A DNA stretch of 64,000 nt from Aliivibrio sp. (GTDB lineage Bacteria > Pseudomonadota > Gammaproteobacteria > Enterobacterales > Vibrionaceae). The position numbers were made by a program, and so were the translations under genes. The number at the start of each line of letters is the position of its first letter. The stretch's first letter is position 1. Positions 1 to 9,207 of this stretch are shown here, one piece after another. A model generated the notes under the pieces. That model searched no databases. It was given only the letters and a program-made list of their open reading frames with translations, and was not told the DNA's origin. The stretch covers positions 1 to 64,000 of the forward strand of contig JAESQY010000087.1 in the NCBI GenBank assembly GCA_016764915.1, given 5' to 3'.

Positions 1-222
1 ACCAGCCCGAAACTGCGCAATTGAACGGTTTAGATGCTCTGCATTTTTGGGAGAACGGAGCAAATGCACTGTCTCCATAAGGCTATTGTAATAGTCTAAT
101 GACATTACCACTGCGTCTTCCGAATCACGACGAGTAATTACAGTTGTATCTGCATCATTAACTACTTCGTCCAAAACAGCTTTGAGACTATTTCTAGCTT
201 CGGTAAAAGATACGATTCTCAT
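1..222 (-). CDS. YefM/Phd-family antitoxin, C-terminus outside window
   Basis: The 74 visible codons read MRIVSFTEARNSLKAVLDEV and onward, with ITRRDSEDAVVMSLDYYNSL, which is the classic YefM/Phd antitoxin fold. The N-terminal half of this family binds DNA and the C-terminal tail wraps the toxin. The ATG at 222 follows a strong GGAGG ribosome site. The gene runs off the left edge, so the tail and any partner toxin (YoeB-like RNase expected) cannot be seen. Two TGTACA-type palindromes just upstream fit autoregulation as described for E. coli YefM-YoeB. Family is confident; the toxin is inferred. Confidence 0.85.
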   Translation of the reverse strand, partial: MRIVSFTEARNSLKAVLDEVVNDADTTVITRRDSEDAVVMSLDYYNSLMETVHLLRSPKNAEHLNRSIAQFRAG

Positions 223-235
223 AAGAACCTCCATA

Positions 236-291
236 TGTACGTTTAATGGTACAAGTATAGTTTCAAAAAACCAACTTGTACAGTAAGTTGG
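236..291 (-). promoter_or_regulatory. Probable YefM operator pair
   Basis: Two inverted repeats precede the antitoxin gene. The distal one (271-291) has perfect 7-bp arms CCAACTT/AAGTTGG around a core containing TGTACA (277-282). The proximal one (236-253) pairs TGTAC with GTACA across 8 bp. YefM-YoeB of E. coli binds adjacent long and short palindromes with TGTACA cores, and the arrangement here is the same. Assignment to this antitoxin is inference from position and motif. Confidence 0.65.
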
Positions 292-460
292 GCATGTGAT
301 ATTAATGAGGTAACAATGATTCAGCCATGCTTGTCTGAATCATTGTTGGACAGAAATGAGTTTCGGAAATCCAAGTATTAGCAAATCATGAATTAACACC
401 AGTATGGCAAAGTCACTTAACTCAGTGTGCAGTTCAAACCAAATCGAAGAATTTACTTAA

Positions 461-621
461 TAAGGTGGCTTCGGGTTTGTTCAGCACTCGGGATTTAGTG
501 TTGGCTACGCAACACCTTAATCCTTATTTGTTATAAGCGTCCTTTGAGACGCAGCATAGTTGATAATAACTCTTTGGTGACACGGTTTTTGGCGGTTTAC
601 AGCCAAGCTGATTCAACTATG
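461..621. repeat. Two neighbouring inverted repeats of unknown nature
   Basis: TAAGGTG (461-467) pairs with CACCTTA (513-519), with further imperfect pairing inside (CAGCACT near AGTGTTG). CATAGTTGA (555-563) pairs with TCAACTATG (613-621), and a small GCGTC/GACGC hairpin lies just before it. Foldable single-strand elements like this occur in integron attC sites and in MITEs. I cannot match clear core sites to either. The rest of 223-616 shows no convincing gene. Confidence 0.4.
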
Positions 622-844
622 ATACGTCCAATCTAAAGCTATTCAAGGCATTGACCAGCTCTTCTGGGGAGAGTGGTTTCGCATAATGCCATCGAAGCTG
701 TTCAATGTTTCTCAGGTAAGCAACTTTACGATCTCGTGTTAAAAGGGAGAATTTGAACTCTTTAGGATAACCTCTTTCGCGCAGTGGAAGAGGGGTTGCG
801 ATACGCGTGTAGTAAACGCTATTTGGAAGTCTCAATAAGTACAT
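617..844 (-). pseudogene. Tyrosine-recombinase (phage/island integrase) N-terminal remnant
   Basis: The reading frame starts MYLLRLPNSVYYTRIATPLP and continues through FKFSLLTRDRKVAYLRNIEQL. This is typical of the N-terminal arm-binding segment of Vibrio island integrases, which are normally about 400 residues. Here it ends after about 75 residues with a stop, and no catalytic domain (R..HxxR..Y) follows. AGGTG lies upstream of the ATG at 844; a GTG three codons earlier (853) is possible. It sits next to the 3' end of a tRNA-Ser gene, the usual target of such integrases, so it is probably a scar of a lost or decayed island. Confidence 0.6.
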
Positions 845-890
845 CTGTGCCACCTATATGTGCAAGATGATTTTCGAGGCTCCAGATACG

Positions 891-917
891 AAAAAACCGC
901 TGTAAAAACAGCGGTTT
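891..917 (-). terminator. Rho-independent terminator of tRNA-Ser
   Basis: A perfect 10-bp stem AAACCGCTGT/ACAGCGGTTT with a 4-base loop is followed, on the minus strand, by a run of T. It lies just after the 3' end of the tRNA gene. Confidence 0.85.
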
Positions 918-929
918 AATCTTTTAATG

Positions 930-1020
930 TGGCGGAGAGATAGGGATTTGAACCCTAGGTACGCTATAAACGTACGCCGGTTTTCAAGACCGGTGCTTTC
1001 AACCACTCAGCCATCTCTCC
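930..1020 (-). tRNA. tRNA-Ser (UGA anticodon), copy 1
   Basis: Read on the minus strand, the gene has acceptor GGAGAGA pairing with TCTCTCC. The anticodon loop CTTGAAA gives TGA, the long class II variable arm is built from CGTACG and its complement, the T arm is GGTTCAAATCC, the discriminator is G, and CCA is encoded. The 91 nt are identical to the second copy at 21354-21444. Confidence 0.95.
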
Positions 1021-1256
1021 GTGTGGTGTGCGAGCATAATAAGGAGATAGGTGATTGTTGTAAAGCATAAATAGATAAAAAACATTCAACTGCTCATTAT
1101 TGCCTCAAATTGTTCGCAACGTATGCAAGAGTATGGAGTTAGCAGTGTCATGCGCAATTTTATAACGAAACTGTATGCTCAGTTTGTTACAATCATCGCT
1201 AAACTCGTTTCAATCCTGAATTATTTTTATCAGGCTCTATTTAGTAGGTACCTTCA

Positions 1257-2516
1257 ATGGCTTTTGCATCTCTTGGTTTAAATAAATCACTCACTGACAC
1301 CGTGAGTCAACTTGGTTTTACCACCCCCACTCCGATCCAAGTTGAAGCCATTCCATATGTCTTAGATGGAAAAGATGTGTTGGGTGGGGCTCAAACAGGC
1401 ACAGGTAAAACGGCGGCATTTGGTTTGCCTATTATTCAAAAATTGATGGAGTCACCACTTGAAAGAGTTGCGGGTTCAATTGTGGTTAGAACTTTGATCT
1501 TAACGCCGACCCGCGAGCTTGCTCAGCAAGTGTTTGATAGCTTGGTGAGTTACAGTCAGAACACAGATGTAAAAGTGGTGGTGGCCTATGGTGGAACCAG
1601 CGTTAAAGTGCAAACGAATAATCTAAAAGGTGGTGCTGATATTTTAGTGGCAACACCGGGGCGGTTACTTGATCATCTCTACTTAAAAAATATTTCCTTA
1701 AGCCAAACTGAATTCTTGGTGTTAGATGAAGCGGACAGAATGCTTGATATGGGCTTCATGCCAGATATACAACGCATTTTAAATCGTATGCCAGTGCAGA
1801 GACAAACCCTGTTTTTTTCTGCCACTTTTACACAACAAATCAAAACGATTGCTTTTAAAATATTGGATGAGCCTATTTTGGTTCAAGTTACACCAAAAAA
1901 CAGTGCCGCAGACAGTGTTGAGCAGATGGTTTACCCCGTCGATAAACATCGAAAGCCGGAGCTATTGTCACATTTGATTGGTTCACGAAATTGGCACCAA
2001 GTATTGGTATTTACTAAAACTAAGCAGGGTTCAGATCAATTAGTTAAAGAGTTGAAACTCGATGGTATTAAAGCGGCTTCTATTAATGGCGATAAAAGCC
2101 AAGGAGCAAGACTTCGTGCATTAGAGCAGTTTAAAACAGGTAAAATACGGGTGCTGGTTGCTACCGATGTCGCTGCTCGTGGTATTGATATTCAACAGTT
2201 AGAGTATGTTGTTAACTTTGAATTGCCATTTAAAGCCGAAGATTATATTCATAGAATTGGCCGTACAGGGCGAGCAGGAAGCACAGGGTTAGCCATTTCG
2301 CTGATGAGTCAAGATGAAGAGTACTTGCTTAAAGCGATTGAAACGCTTCTAGATAATCGCTTGCCACAGGAGTGGCTGAAAGGATATGAACCTGATCCTA
2401 ACGCCCCTAAAACTGAGCAGCATGAGAAGATGAATAGAGGGCGCTCAGCGGATAAACGAAGGATGAAAGCGAAGTTAAGTATTCATAAAAGCAGAGGTAA
2501 GCGCAGCAAAAAATAG
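1257..2516 (+). CDS. rhlE: DEAD-box RNA helicase, RhlE-like
   Basis: ATP-dependent RNA helicase of 419 residues. The helicase motifs appear in order: Q motif GFTTPTPIQ, Walker A AQTGTGKT, PTRELAQQ, TPGR, DEAD in VLDEADRML, SAT, then in the second RecA domain ATDVAARGIDI and HRIGRTGR. The short basic tail (RGRSADKRRMKAKLS and KSRGKRSKK) is of the RhlE sort and probably binds RNA. RhlE proteins act in ribosome assembly and RNA decay in the cytoplasm. It stands alone, with a terminator after it. The 236 bases upstream hold no gene; the ribosome site (TAGGT) is weak. Confidence 0.9.
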   Translation: MAFASLGLNKSLTDTVSQLGFTTPTPIQVEAIPYVLDGKDVLGGAQTGTGKTAAFGLPIIQKLMESPLERVAGSIVVRTLILTPTRELAQQVFDSLVSYSQNTDVKVVVAYGGTSVKVQTNNLKGGADILVATPGRLLDHLYLKNISLSQTEFLVLDEADRMLDMGFMPDIQRILNRMPVQRQTLFFSATFTQQIKTIAFKILDEPILVQVTPKNSAADSVEQMVYPVDKHRKPELLSHLIGSRNWHQVLVFTKTKQGSDQLVKELKLDGIKAASINGDKSQGARLRALEQFKTGKIRVLVATDVAARGIDIQQLEYVVNFELPFKAEDYIHRIGRTGRAGSTGLAISLMSQDEEYLLKAIETLLDNRLPQEWLKGYEPDPNAPKTEQHEKMNRGRSADKRRMKAKLSIHKSRGKRSKK

Positions 2517-2544
2517 TGTGATTTTATACTCGGCACTACAAGTT

Positions 2545-2588
2545 GCTAAGTTGACAGCAATTGTTGTCAACTTAGCTGTTATTTTTGG
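2545..2588 (+). terminator. Terminator after rhlE
   Basis: A perfect 12-bp stem GCTAAGTTGACA (2545-2556) with TGTCAACTTAGC (2565-2576) is followed by TGTTATTTTT. The remainder of the gap up to 2839 shows no gene. Confidence 0.75.
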
Positions 2589-2839
2589 TTCAGCTTTTAA
2601 TTGTTATAGCGTTGCTGTTGGTTGATTACGACTTATGTTACATTTTTGTGTCAGTCGCATAGGTGTCTAGTTGATTATGTTTTGACAGGTTAAGTTAGAG
2701 TTATTCGCAATAACCAGAATAAAGTGAGACTTTAGTCGCGTTAAGCTGTGTAATGAAATGCAATAAAAAATATAGAGAGGGAGGCTGCTTTACTTAATAG
2801 ATTGAATTAACCAGTGCTGACGTTCAGCTTTGAGGTTAC

Positions 2840-4717
2840 ATGAATAATCTATCCATTAAGTTTAAACTCTATATATTGGCGGGCTTGGTCTCTGTCTGTT
2901 TGATAGTGTTGTCATTAATCTCACTTGTCTCTTTTCAAAAATTAGAACTTTTAAATCAAACATTGGTGCTGGTTCAAAACAGTAATTCAAATATGTTGAT
3001 GTTACGTCGTAACGAAAAGGATTTTCTCTCACGATTAGATCTGAAATATCAGCAGAAATTTAAAAAAAATTATCTCAAGTTGGTTAAAGCAACGGAGCAA
3101 GTAAAAAGTAATATTGATGAGATTGGCTTGGATTATAGCAAAGAGTTGGGTGAGTTGAGCGATTACTTACAGCAATACAGTACTACTTTTGATCAGATTG
3201 TCTCCTTACATCAAGAGATCGGACTGAATTATGAAACGGGCTTAATTGGTCAATTTAGAGAATCCGTTCATAGTGCCGAGTTTTTATTAGGGCAAACCGC
3301 AGAGGCAACACTGACAGCCAATATGTTACATATGAGACGAAATGAAAAGGATTATATGTCTCGTAAAAATGAGATATATCTCGGCAATTTTCAAGATAAT
3401 TACTCAAGTTTTCATCTTATACTAAACGACACTGGTATTAACTTGGATACCAAAAAAGGGATTCATAATAATATGAATGATTATCGAGAGATCTTCTTAC
3501 AGTTTAGTCAGAATTATCAAGCACTAGGTCTATCACCTAAAGATGGTTTGTATGGTGAAATGAGAAATACCATTCATAAAACAGAAGAGATATTCAGTAT
3601 TCTAAATAACGAACTGTCTGAAGGGGTGATGCAGCAAAACAGCTCGGTTTATCAAAAGCTATTTGTGGCGACTGGCGTGATTATTGCCATTATTGTTATG
3701 TCGGTGTTGAGTATTTCATACACGATTATCAAGCGTTTAGGTCATCTAGAAAATCATTTGAGAGAGGTGGCGCTAAAATCTGGGGATCTGTCTGCAGCAC
3801 TTGAGGTGAGTGGTAAAGATGAAGTGACTGTGATCAGTCAACTGTTCAATCAGTTTGTTGATAATTTGAAAACCACCTTTAGCCAGATCCCTTCTTTTAC
3901 CGAAAACTTAGAAAAAGCTTCTAATATCAACGCAGATGTTTCAGAAAAGACCAACAGTTTGGCCACCGCGCAAAGAACGGAGTCAGATTCGTTAGCAGAA
4001 GCAGTTGAGCAGATGGTATTGGCAACGGAAGACATCTCAGCCAGCATTCATGTGGCAGCAACCTCAGCACAAGAAGCTAGCCAGTCAGTTGAAGTAGGAA
4101 AAGGTGTTATTGAAGGCGTGTGCAGTTCTATCAATCAGCTGTCGACTAAGCTTAAGTCTTCAGCGGTAGTGACCGAAAGCCTAGAAAAAAATAGTAATAA
4201 TATTAGTAATGTATTGAATGTAATTCGAGATATTGCCGAGCAAACAAATTTACTGGCGTTAAACGCAGCAATAGAAGCGGCCAGAGCAGGCGAGAATGGC
4301 AGGGGTTTTGCGATTGTGGCTGATGAAGTGCGATCGCTTGCCCAAAGAACTCAAGTATCAGCACTGCAGATCCAAAGTTTGATTGATGATTTAAAGCAAG
4401 ATGTTAAGAGTACGGTTGATGCGATGCATGACGGTGCAAAAAGCGCGTTGATCACTTCTGATGATGCAAAAACGGCGATAGAGTCGTTAGACAGTATCAG
4501 TAGTGCGGTGACCAAAATTTTCGAGTTGAATACCAGTATTGCCAGTGCATCGGAAGAGCATAACTTGATCTCAAAAGATATCAGCATTAACATCAGTAAT
4601 ATTAATAAAACGGCCATAGAAACAGCGACACAATCAAGCGAAACGAACAAATCGAGTGCTGAAATTAAAGAGATAGCAGCCAGTCTTCAATCATTGATTG
4701 CCAGTTATCGCTTTTAA
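2840..4717 (+). CDS. Methyl-accepting chemotaxis protein with HBM sensor domain
   Basis: Inner-membrane chemoreceptor of 625 residues. Membrane segment 1 spans about residues 10-32, a periplasmic all-helical domain follows, segment 2 spans about 273-297, then come HAMP and a signalling domain whose hairpin tip reads [20 protein letters not shown]. The periplasmic part contains [10 protein letters not shown] (from residue 56) and [10 protein letters not shown] (from residue 166), exactly 110 residues apart. This marks the helical bimodular (HBM) domain, known from Pseudomonas McpS to bind organic acids in each module. It would signal to CheA/CheW. The ligand is not predictable. The 3' end overlaps a convergent gene by 27 bp. 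Confidence 0.92.
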   Translation: MNNLSIKFKLYILAGLVSVCLIVLSLISLVSFQKLELLNQTLVLVQNSNSNMLMLRRNEKDFLSRLDLKYQQKFKKNYLKLVKATEQVKSNIDEIGLDYSKELGELSDYLQQYSTTFDQIVSLHQEIGLNYETGLIGQFRESVHSAEFLLGQTAEATLTANMLHMRRNEKDYMSRKNEIYLGNFQDNYSSFHLILNDTGINLDTKKGIHNNMNDYREIFLQFSQNYQALGLSPKDGLYGEMRNTIHKTEEIFSILNNELSEGVMQQNSSVYQKLFVATGVIIAIIVMSVLSISYTIIKRLGHLENHLREVALKSGDLSAALEVSGKDEVTVISQLFNQFVDNLKTTFSQIPSFTENLEKASNINADVSEKTNSLATAQRTESDSLAEAVEQMVLATEDISASIHVAATSAQEASQSVEVGKGVIEGVCSSINQLSTKLKSSAVVTESLEKNSNNISNVLNVIRDIAEQTNLLALNAAIEAARAGENGRGFAIVADEVRSLAQRTQVSALQIQSLIDDLKQDVKSTVDAMHDGAKSALITSDDAKTAIESLDSISSAVTKIFELNTSIASASEEHNLISKDISINISNINKTAIETATQSSETNKSSAEIKEIAASLQSLIASYRF

Positions 4718-5188
4718 TTGTTCGATGGTGCGTAAGTGGTCGATAAGATTGCTTAATTGCTCTGATTCAAATTCAATGAAAACGTCATCTGGGTCCAGTG
4801 TTGTCAGCTGTTGTTTTGCAATTTCGATTACCTTAGTTAGGTAGGGGAGAGTTTGAGCATTCCACAACCACATAGGTGCATCGCTAATAATCGCGTGAAT
4901 GGCAGTATCAGATGAGACTATGTCTAATAGCTTCATGCGAAAGGTCACGTTATACACTTTATCGAGTGGAAAGTGGTCAAGTAGATCAAAGCGCCACTTT
5001 TCGGGTCTGTTCTCGAGCAGATGGTAAAACTCTTCCCATAGATCCTGTTGATTGATCTGTTCAAGCAGTTCAGAAGGGGATTCACCCCATGAGTAAGACA
5101 CGGTTTCAACTTGTACATGGCCGTCTCCATCGGGGTGAAAGATTTCGGTTTCTAATTGGGCTTTGGAAAGCTGTTCTACAGGATTCAT
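4691..5188 (-). CDS. Conserved-looking hypothetical protein
   Basis: I do not recognise this soluble acidic protein of about 165 residues. It begins [20 protein letters not shown] and is rich in Glu, Asp and Trp, with no signal peptide or membrane segment. An upstream in-frame ATG at 5200 is possible, but GGAG lies 6 bases before the ATG at 5188, which favours the shorter form. Its last 27 bp overlap the end of the convergent chemoreceptor gene. Codon use looks like that of its neighbours, so it is probably real. Confidence 0.6.
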   Translation of the reverse strand: MNPVEQLSKAQLETEIFHPDGDGHVQVETVSYSWGESPSELLEQINQQDLWEEFYHLLENRPEKWRFDLLDHFPLDKVYNVTFRMKLLDIVSSDTAIHAIISDAPMWLWNAQTLPYLTKVIEIAKQQLTTLDPDDVFIEFESEQLSNLIDHLRTIEQLKAITGNQ

Positions 5189-5364
5189 TCTATTCTCCAT
5201 AGGTTTTGGTTTTTACTTTTGTCGTAAAGAGATAAATGGCATAACATAATAATATCTATTTACTGAACGAATGAGAGCTATGAGTGATTTTGACGAGTTG
5301 AAAAGGATTAAAGTCGATCCTATTGATGATTATATTTACAATTGTTTTTGAATAAGTAACGGTA

Positions 5365-6087
5365 TTAAATGACACCGTGTCTGATTGCACTAACAATGGC
5401 TTGAGCCCGGTTTTGAACGCCCAACTTTTGATAGATATTTTTAAAGTGAAATTTCACAGTGCGCTCTGAAATTGAACATATGATCCCAATTTCCCACGAC
5501 GATTTCCCTTCCGCAGACCATGCGATAACTTCAAGCTCTCTTGGAGTAAGTTTTACGATGGGGTTAACAAGTTGCGAGAGAGGCTTACTCGACACATCAT
5601 TAATTAGCTCTAAAACTGCTAATTTTTCTTGATTAAGCGAACATCCATATACTGAAGTAATGCTCAACTCTTGAGAGATTTGTCTTGAATTAAGTGAGCC
5701 AATACTTGCCCCTTCTTTTAAACCCATTTCGCCAGCAATACCTAAAAAATCGGATTGTTTTTTATTTAACTCGATTAATGAGGGGATCGATTTCCAATTA
5801 AATGGCTTACGTTGTGACAAAGAGCAGGTAATTACGGGGTCAATATATTGGAAATTATTTTTCTGATAGGTGTTGCACCATTCGATATTGTTATCATTTA
5901 TACCAAAATCGGATGAAATGACCTGGTTAATATTGATTCTTTTGTCAGCACAGACCGAAAGTTGCACAAAGGCAACCCCGTCGACATCGAGGAAACGTTG
6001 TAATTTCCTCGTTGCTTTTAATGCATCATCAACCGAAGCGATTGATGAGAACATTTTATATAAATCAAGCACTTTGTGTATTTTCAA
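5365..6087 (-). CDS. luxR: LuxR-family quorum-sensing transcription factor
   Basis: Acyl-homoserine-lactone receptor of 240 residues. The N-terminal autoinducer-binding domain keeps the conserved pocket residues W70, Y74, D83 and W98 (TraR W57, Y61, D70, W85). The C-terminal GerE helix-turn-helix is LTPRELEVIAWSAEGKSSWEIG through SERTVKFHFKNIYQKLGV (cut here only for length). The start given is TTG with a poor ribosome site; the ATG at codon 12 is the alternative. It is divergent from luxI, so it very likely binds the lux box at 6220-6239 and senses the product of that synthase. Confidence 0.92.
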   Translation of the reverse strand: MKIHKVLDLYKMFSSIASVDDALKATRKLQRFLDVDGVAFVQLSVCADKRININQVISSDFGINDNNIEWCNTYQKNNFQYIDPVITCSLSQRKPFNWKSIPSLIELNKKQSDFLGIAGEMGLKEGASIGSLNSRQISQELSITSVYGCSLNQEKLAVLELINDVSSKPLSQLVNPIVKLTPRELEVIAWSAEGKSSWEIGIICSISERTVKFHFKNIYQKLGVQNRAQAIVSAIRHGVI

Positions 6088-6219
6088 CGGATATGAAATC
6101 TCTCAATTAGTTAACATGCTTAACGATATTAATACTATATCAGGGTGGGGTTATGTCTATGTTTAGATCTCATTTGCGTGATGGGAAACATGCCTCCTAG
6201 CATAAAAATAGCATTTTGT

Positions 6220-6268
6220 TACTGTCCGACAGAACAGTACTAAAGTGTCAATTAACGGGGTGTAATAT
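6220..6268 (+). promoter_or_regulatory. lux box and luxI promoter
   Basis: A 20-bp palindrome at 6220-6239 has arms TACTGT and ACAGTA with 8 bp between them and fits the CT-N12-AG rule of LuxR-type operators. TAATAT at 6263-6268 can serve as the -10 element, placing the centre of the box about 45 bp upstream of transcription, the usual position for LuxR activation. luxI starts at 6303 with AAAGGAT before it. Confidence 0.7.
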
Positions 6269-6302
6269 CCACCTAAGTTACTACTAAAGGATATGTTTAG
6301 AT

Positions 6303-6983
6303 ATGCACTATTCATCAATTGATAAAAATAACAAAATAGCAGAATTGACTGACAGTAATGTATTTAAGCTATTCGATAATGTAACGGAAGACATTTATTT
6401 AACAGATACTCCAACGGTTCAAGAGATGAAGGATCTATTTGGTTTACGTGCTGAAGTTTTTTGCCGAGAATTAGCTTGGGTAGGAACGCCAGACGATAAA
6501 ACAGAAATTGATGACTTCGACTATACTTGCACCCACATTGGTGGCTTTGTTAATGACAATGCGGTTGGCTACCTAAGAGTACATCCACATAAAACATCGT
6601 GGATGTTAAATACTATATTTGCGGACGCTCTTCTTGATTCAATACCTGCACCACAAAGTAACAATAGTTGTGAAGTCTCTCGATTATTAATAAAAAACGA
6701 ATTTCGAGGGGGCAAGCGTGTTGAAGATAAAACGATCTTGACGCATCTGTTATCGGAACTCTATATACATTGTAAATCAAATAAAATTAGATACGTGTAT
6801 ATGGTAGTGACACCAGTAACCTTAGCTGTCTTGGCTAGACATGGGCTTAAGGCTACACCTTTGGGTGATACAAAGGTAATGACAGATGGGTGCAAGGCGT
6901 TGGCTGCAGTTCTCGATTGGGAGAGTGTAACCAGAATAGGTCCTATGCGAAGAAAAATAAGGAGTGTGCATAACGAATTTTAG
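6303..6983 (+). CDS. luxI: LuxI-family acyl-homoserine-lactone synthase
   Basis: Makes an N-acyl homoserine lactone from S-adenosylmethionine and acyl-ACP in the cytoplasm. The 226 residues keep the family invariants: R49 and F53 in LRAEVF, W59, D70 and D73 in EIDDFD, R92 in YLRVHP, F106, and E124/R127 in CEVSRLLI. It is slightly longer than typical LuxI (about 190-215), with about 20 extra residues at the N-terminus. AAAGGAT 10 bases before the ATG supports the start. Divergent from luxR and followed by a strong terminator, so it is monocistronic. The acyl chain cannot be predicted from sequence alone. Confidence 0.93.
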   Translation: MHYSSIDKNNKIAELTDSNVFKLFDNVTEDIYLTDTPTVQEMKDLFGLRAEVFCRELAWVGTPDDKTEIDDFDYTCTHIGGFVNDNAVGYLRVHPHKTSWMLNTIFADALLDSIPAPQSNNSCEVSRLLIKNEFRGGKRVEDKTILTHLLSELYIHCKSNKIRYVYMVVTPVTLAVLARHGLKATPLGDTKVMTDGCKALAAVLDWESVTRIGPMRRKIRSVHNEF

Positions 6984-7042
6984 ATTATCTCAACACCGTA
7001 GGCGAAATAGAAGTGGACACATTTTTATTTTTGGATATGAGT

Positions 7043-7078
7043 AACCGGTTAAGACATATTGTCTTAGCCGGTTTTTTT
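7043..7078 (+). terminator. Terminator after luxI
   Basis: Stem AACCGGTTAAGACA with TGTCTTAGCCGGTT (one wobble pair), then seven T. It isolates luxI from ribE. Confidence 0.9.
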
Positions 7079-7118
7079 ATGGCATGATTGCTTAATAAAT
7101 AGCGAACTGGAGTAGATT

Positions 7119-7835
7119 GTGTTTACTGGAATTATTCAAGCGGTAGCGAATATTAAATCTATTGTTGATAAAAATGGGATTCGAACTTTTGAGATTGAGT
7201 TTCCATTCGGTTTTTGTGATCGTTTAGAGATAGGTGCCAGTGTTTCAGTGGATGGTGTTTGTCTCACCGTGACCGAGCTACTAAGCAGTACAAGAGTCAA
7301 ATTTGATGTGATGCTGCAAAGCCTTAATATTACGACACTCAGCCAATACAGTGAAAATGCGCAAGTGAATGTCGAGCGTGCGGCCAAAGATGGGGCAGAG
7401 ATCGGCGGGCACCCACTTTCAGGGCACGTCGACTTTTTTGCGAATGTGATGGATATTAGTCACATTGAAGATAACTATCGAATTCGAATTTCTGTCTCTA
7501 AAAAGTGGTTAAGGTACATATTTCCAAAGGGCTATATTGCGGTTAATGGTGCCAGCTTAACCATCTCAGATGTTGATAAAAAAGAGGGGTGTTTTGACGT
7601 GTGGCTCATTCCTGAAACTCGCCGTATGACAGTATTTGAAAGTAAAGTTGTTGGTGATGCATTAAATATTGAGATCGAACGTGGCACACAAGTAGTGGTA
7701 GATACGGTACGAGCGACTTTAGAAGAGAACTTAGGTGAACTCCTACCTATGCTAGAAGCGTTGCTAGAAAAGCAAGGCGTGGACGTAAGTGCTCTTGCAT
7801 CAACTAAACTTGGTATCGATAACAAACGTAAATAA
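7119..7835 (+). CDS. ribE: Riboflavin synthase alpha subunit
   Basis: Converts two 6,7-dimethyl-8-ribityllumazine molecules to riboflavin. The 238 residues show the twin barrel repeat: MFTGIIQAVANI with GVCLTV in the first half and GHPLSGHVD with NGASLTI in the second. The C-terminus runs about 20 residues longer than the usual 215-220. The start is GTG at 7119 after a GGAG. No other riboflavin gene is beside it and I see no FMN riboswitch upstream, so it seems to be a stand-alone copy. Confidence 0.93.
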   Translation: MFTGIIQAVANIKSIVDKNGIRTFEIEFPFGFCDRLEIGASVSVDGVCLTVTELLSSTRVKFDVMLQSLNITTLSQYSENAQVNVERAAKDGAEIGGHPLSGHVDFFANVMDISHIEDNYRIRISVSKKWLRYIFPKGYIAVNGASLTISDVDKKEGCFDVWLIPETRRMTVFESKVVGDALNIEIERGTQVVVDTVRATLEENLGELLPMLEALLEKQGVDVSALASTKLGIDNKRK

Positions 7836-7840
7836 GAATA

Positions 7841-7871
7841 AAAAGACTGAGCAGGCAGCCATGCTTGCTCA
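7841..7871 (-). terminator. Terminator of rsgA
   Basis: TGAGCA-GCA pairs with TGC-TGCTCA around a short loop. On the minus strand a T run follows, just past the rsgA stop. Confidence 0.75.
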
Positions 7872-7893
7872 ATCTGAGTTGCCCTAAATGCAT

Positions 7894-8934
7894 CTACTTC
7901 ATTTTAAGGCTATTATTTTCATTAATGACACTTTTATAGTATTTATGCAGTGCTTTATCATTGGCTCTTCTTTCCGCTAAACTCGCACCATTTCGTGCTT
8001 GCTCTCGAAGTAGCTTTTGATAGTTAGTCAATCGCCTCTCTTCTAACTCTCCAGACGTAATCGCGGCTTGCACTGCACATTTTGGCTCGCTTTGATGTTG
8101 GCAATCCCCAAATTTACACTGTTTTGCTAATTCAGTAATATCAGAGAATGTCTCCGCAACCCCTTCTGCACAGGCGGTAAGTTGTAACTCTCGCATTCCA
8201 GGTGTGTCTAACAGCAACCCGCCAGTTGGCATCACATGAAGCGAGCGGCCAGTAGTGGTGTGTTTTCCTTTGCTGTCATCTGCACGAATCCCACCTGTTT
8301 GCTGTGTATCATCACCCAACAACGTATTGATGAGAGTGGATTTTCCCACCCCAGAAGAACCAATAAAAGCGATGGTTTTTCCTGTTCCGCACCAAGGTTC
8401 GAGTGCGCTAACACTGACACTGTCTAGGGCATTTACGGGTTCAACCATCAGCATCGAATCTATCGCATGTATCTGTTGGATAAACTCACTTGGATCTGAG
8501 CATTGATCCGCTTTGGTTAATACGATGACAGGCTCAACACCTGCATCATTCGCTAAGGCAAGAAAACGTTCTATACGGCTTAAGTTAAAGTCGTGGTTGA
8601 GCGAACTTACAATAAAAGCAGTATCTACATTAGTTGCGATCAGTTGCGATTCAACTTTGCTGCCAGCCGCTTTACGACTAAATTCAGATAGGCGGTCAAA
8701 GCTACGTATAAAGTGATGATCACTGTCGAGGAGTACCCAGTCGCCGACCGTTATTTGCGGTAGAGATGGAGAAGCATTGAGAGTGATGTCACCCAGTTCA
8801 GAAGCGAGTTTGAAACCAGAACGGTGATGCTCTTTAATGCGAGCAAACAGAGTGCCTTCATACTCTTCTAAAGTAAGTTGTTGTTGAAAAAAAGGTCGCC
8901 AACCAAGCTGGCTAAGTGTTAATGGTGTTGTCAT
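7894..8934 (-). CDS. rsgA: Ribosome small-subunit GTPase RsgA (YjeQ) homologue
   Basis: Circularly permuted GTPase that helps late 30S maturation. After an N-terminal OB-fold the G motifs appear in permuted order: G4 LTKAD, G1 GSSGVGKST, then G3 LDTPGM. A zinc-binding segment [14 protein letters not shown] follows. About 346 residues from the ATG at 8934, which has GGGG before it; an ATG seven codons upstream (8955) is less likely. Many Vibrio carry a canonical rsgA next to orn/psd as well, so this stand-alone version may be a second copy. Confidence 0.88.
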   Translation of the reverse strand: MTTPLTLSQLGWRPFFQQQLTLEEYEGTLFARIKEHHRSGFKLASELGDITLNASPSLPQITVGDWVLLDSDHHFIRSFDRLSEFSRKAAGSKVESQLIATNVDTAFIVSSLNHDFNLSRIERFLALANDAGVEPVIVLTKADQCSDPSEFIQQIHAIDSMLMVEPVNALDSVSVSALEPWCGTGKTIAFIGSSGVGKSTLINTLLGDDTQQTGGIRADDSKGKHTTTGRSLHVMPTGGLLLDTPGMRELQLTACAEGVAETFSDITELAKQCKFGDCQHQSEPKCAVQAAITSGELEERRLTNYQKLLREQARNGASLAERRANDKALHKYYKSVINENNSLKMK

Positions 8935-9207
8935 TATTTGAAACCCCAGATGCAATGATTCTCGGAATAATTAACATCAAAAAAAATTATTTTATGAGGG
9001 GTGTTTGAACCATCTACAGAGAGTAGACAGGTATAGCCCCCGGATAAATACCGGGCAAGAAAGGTGTTCGAAATGTCGAATTAAGCGTTTCGTGCCCAGT
9101 TAGTCGTGTTTAATACAATCATCATTTATTCCTTCTATTGATCTAAAGACGAAAAGAGAATAGCAGATCTTTATTTAAAGGAATAGAACACATAGTAATG
9201 AAAAACT

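Noticed and set aside
5870..6166. 98-codon plus-strand frame antisense to luxR
   Set aside because: Opposite to a well-conserved LuxR coding region, no ribosome site or family.
7079..7118. FMN riboswitch before ribE
   Set aside because: The gap after the luxI terminator is only about 40 bases and lacks the conserved elements.
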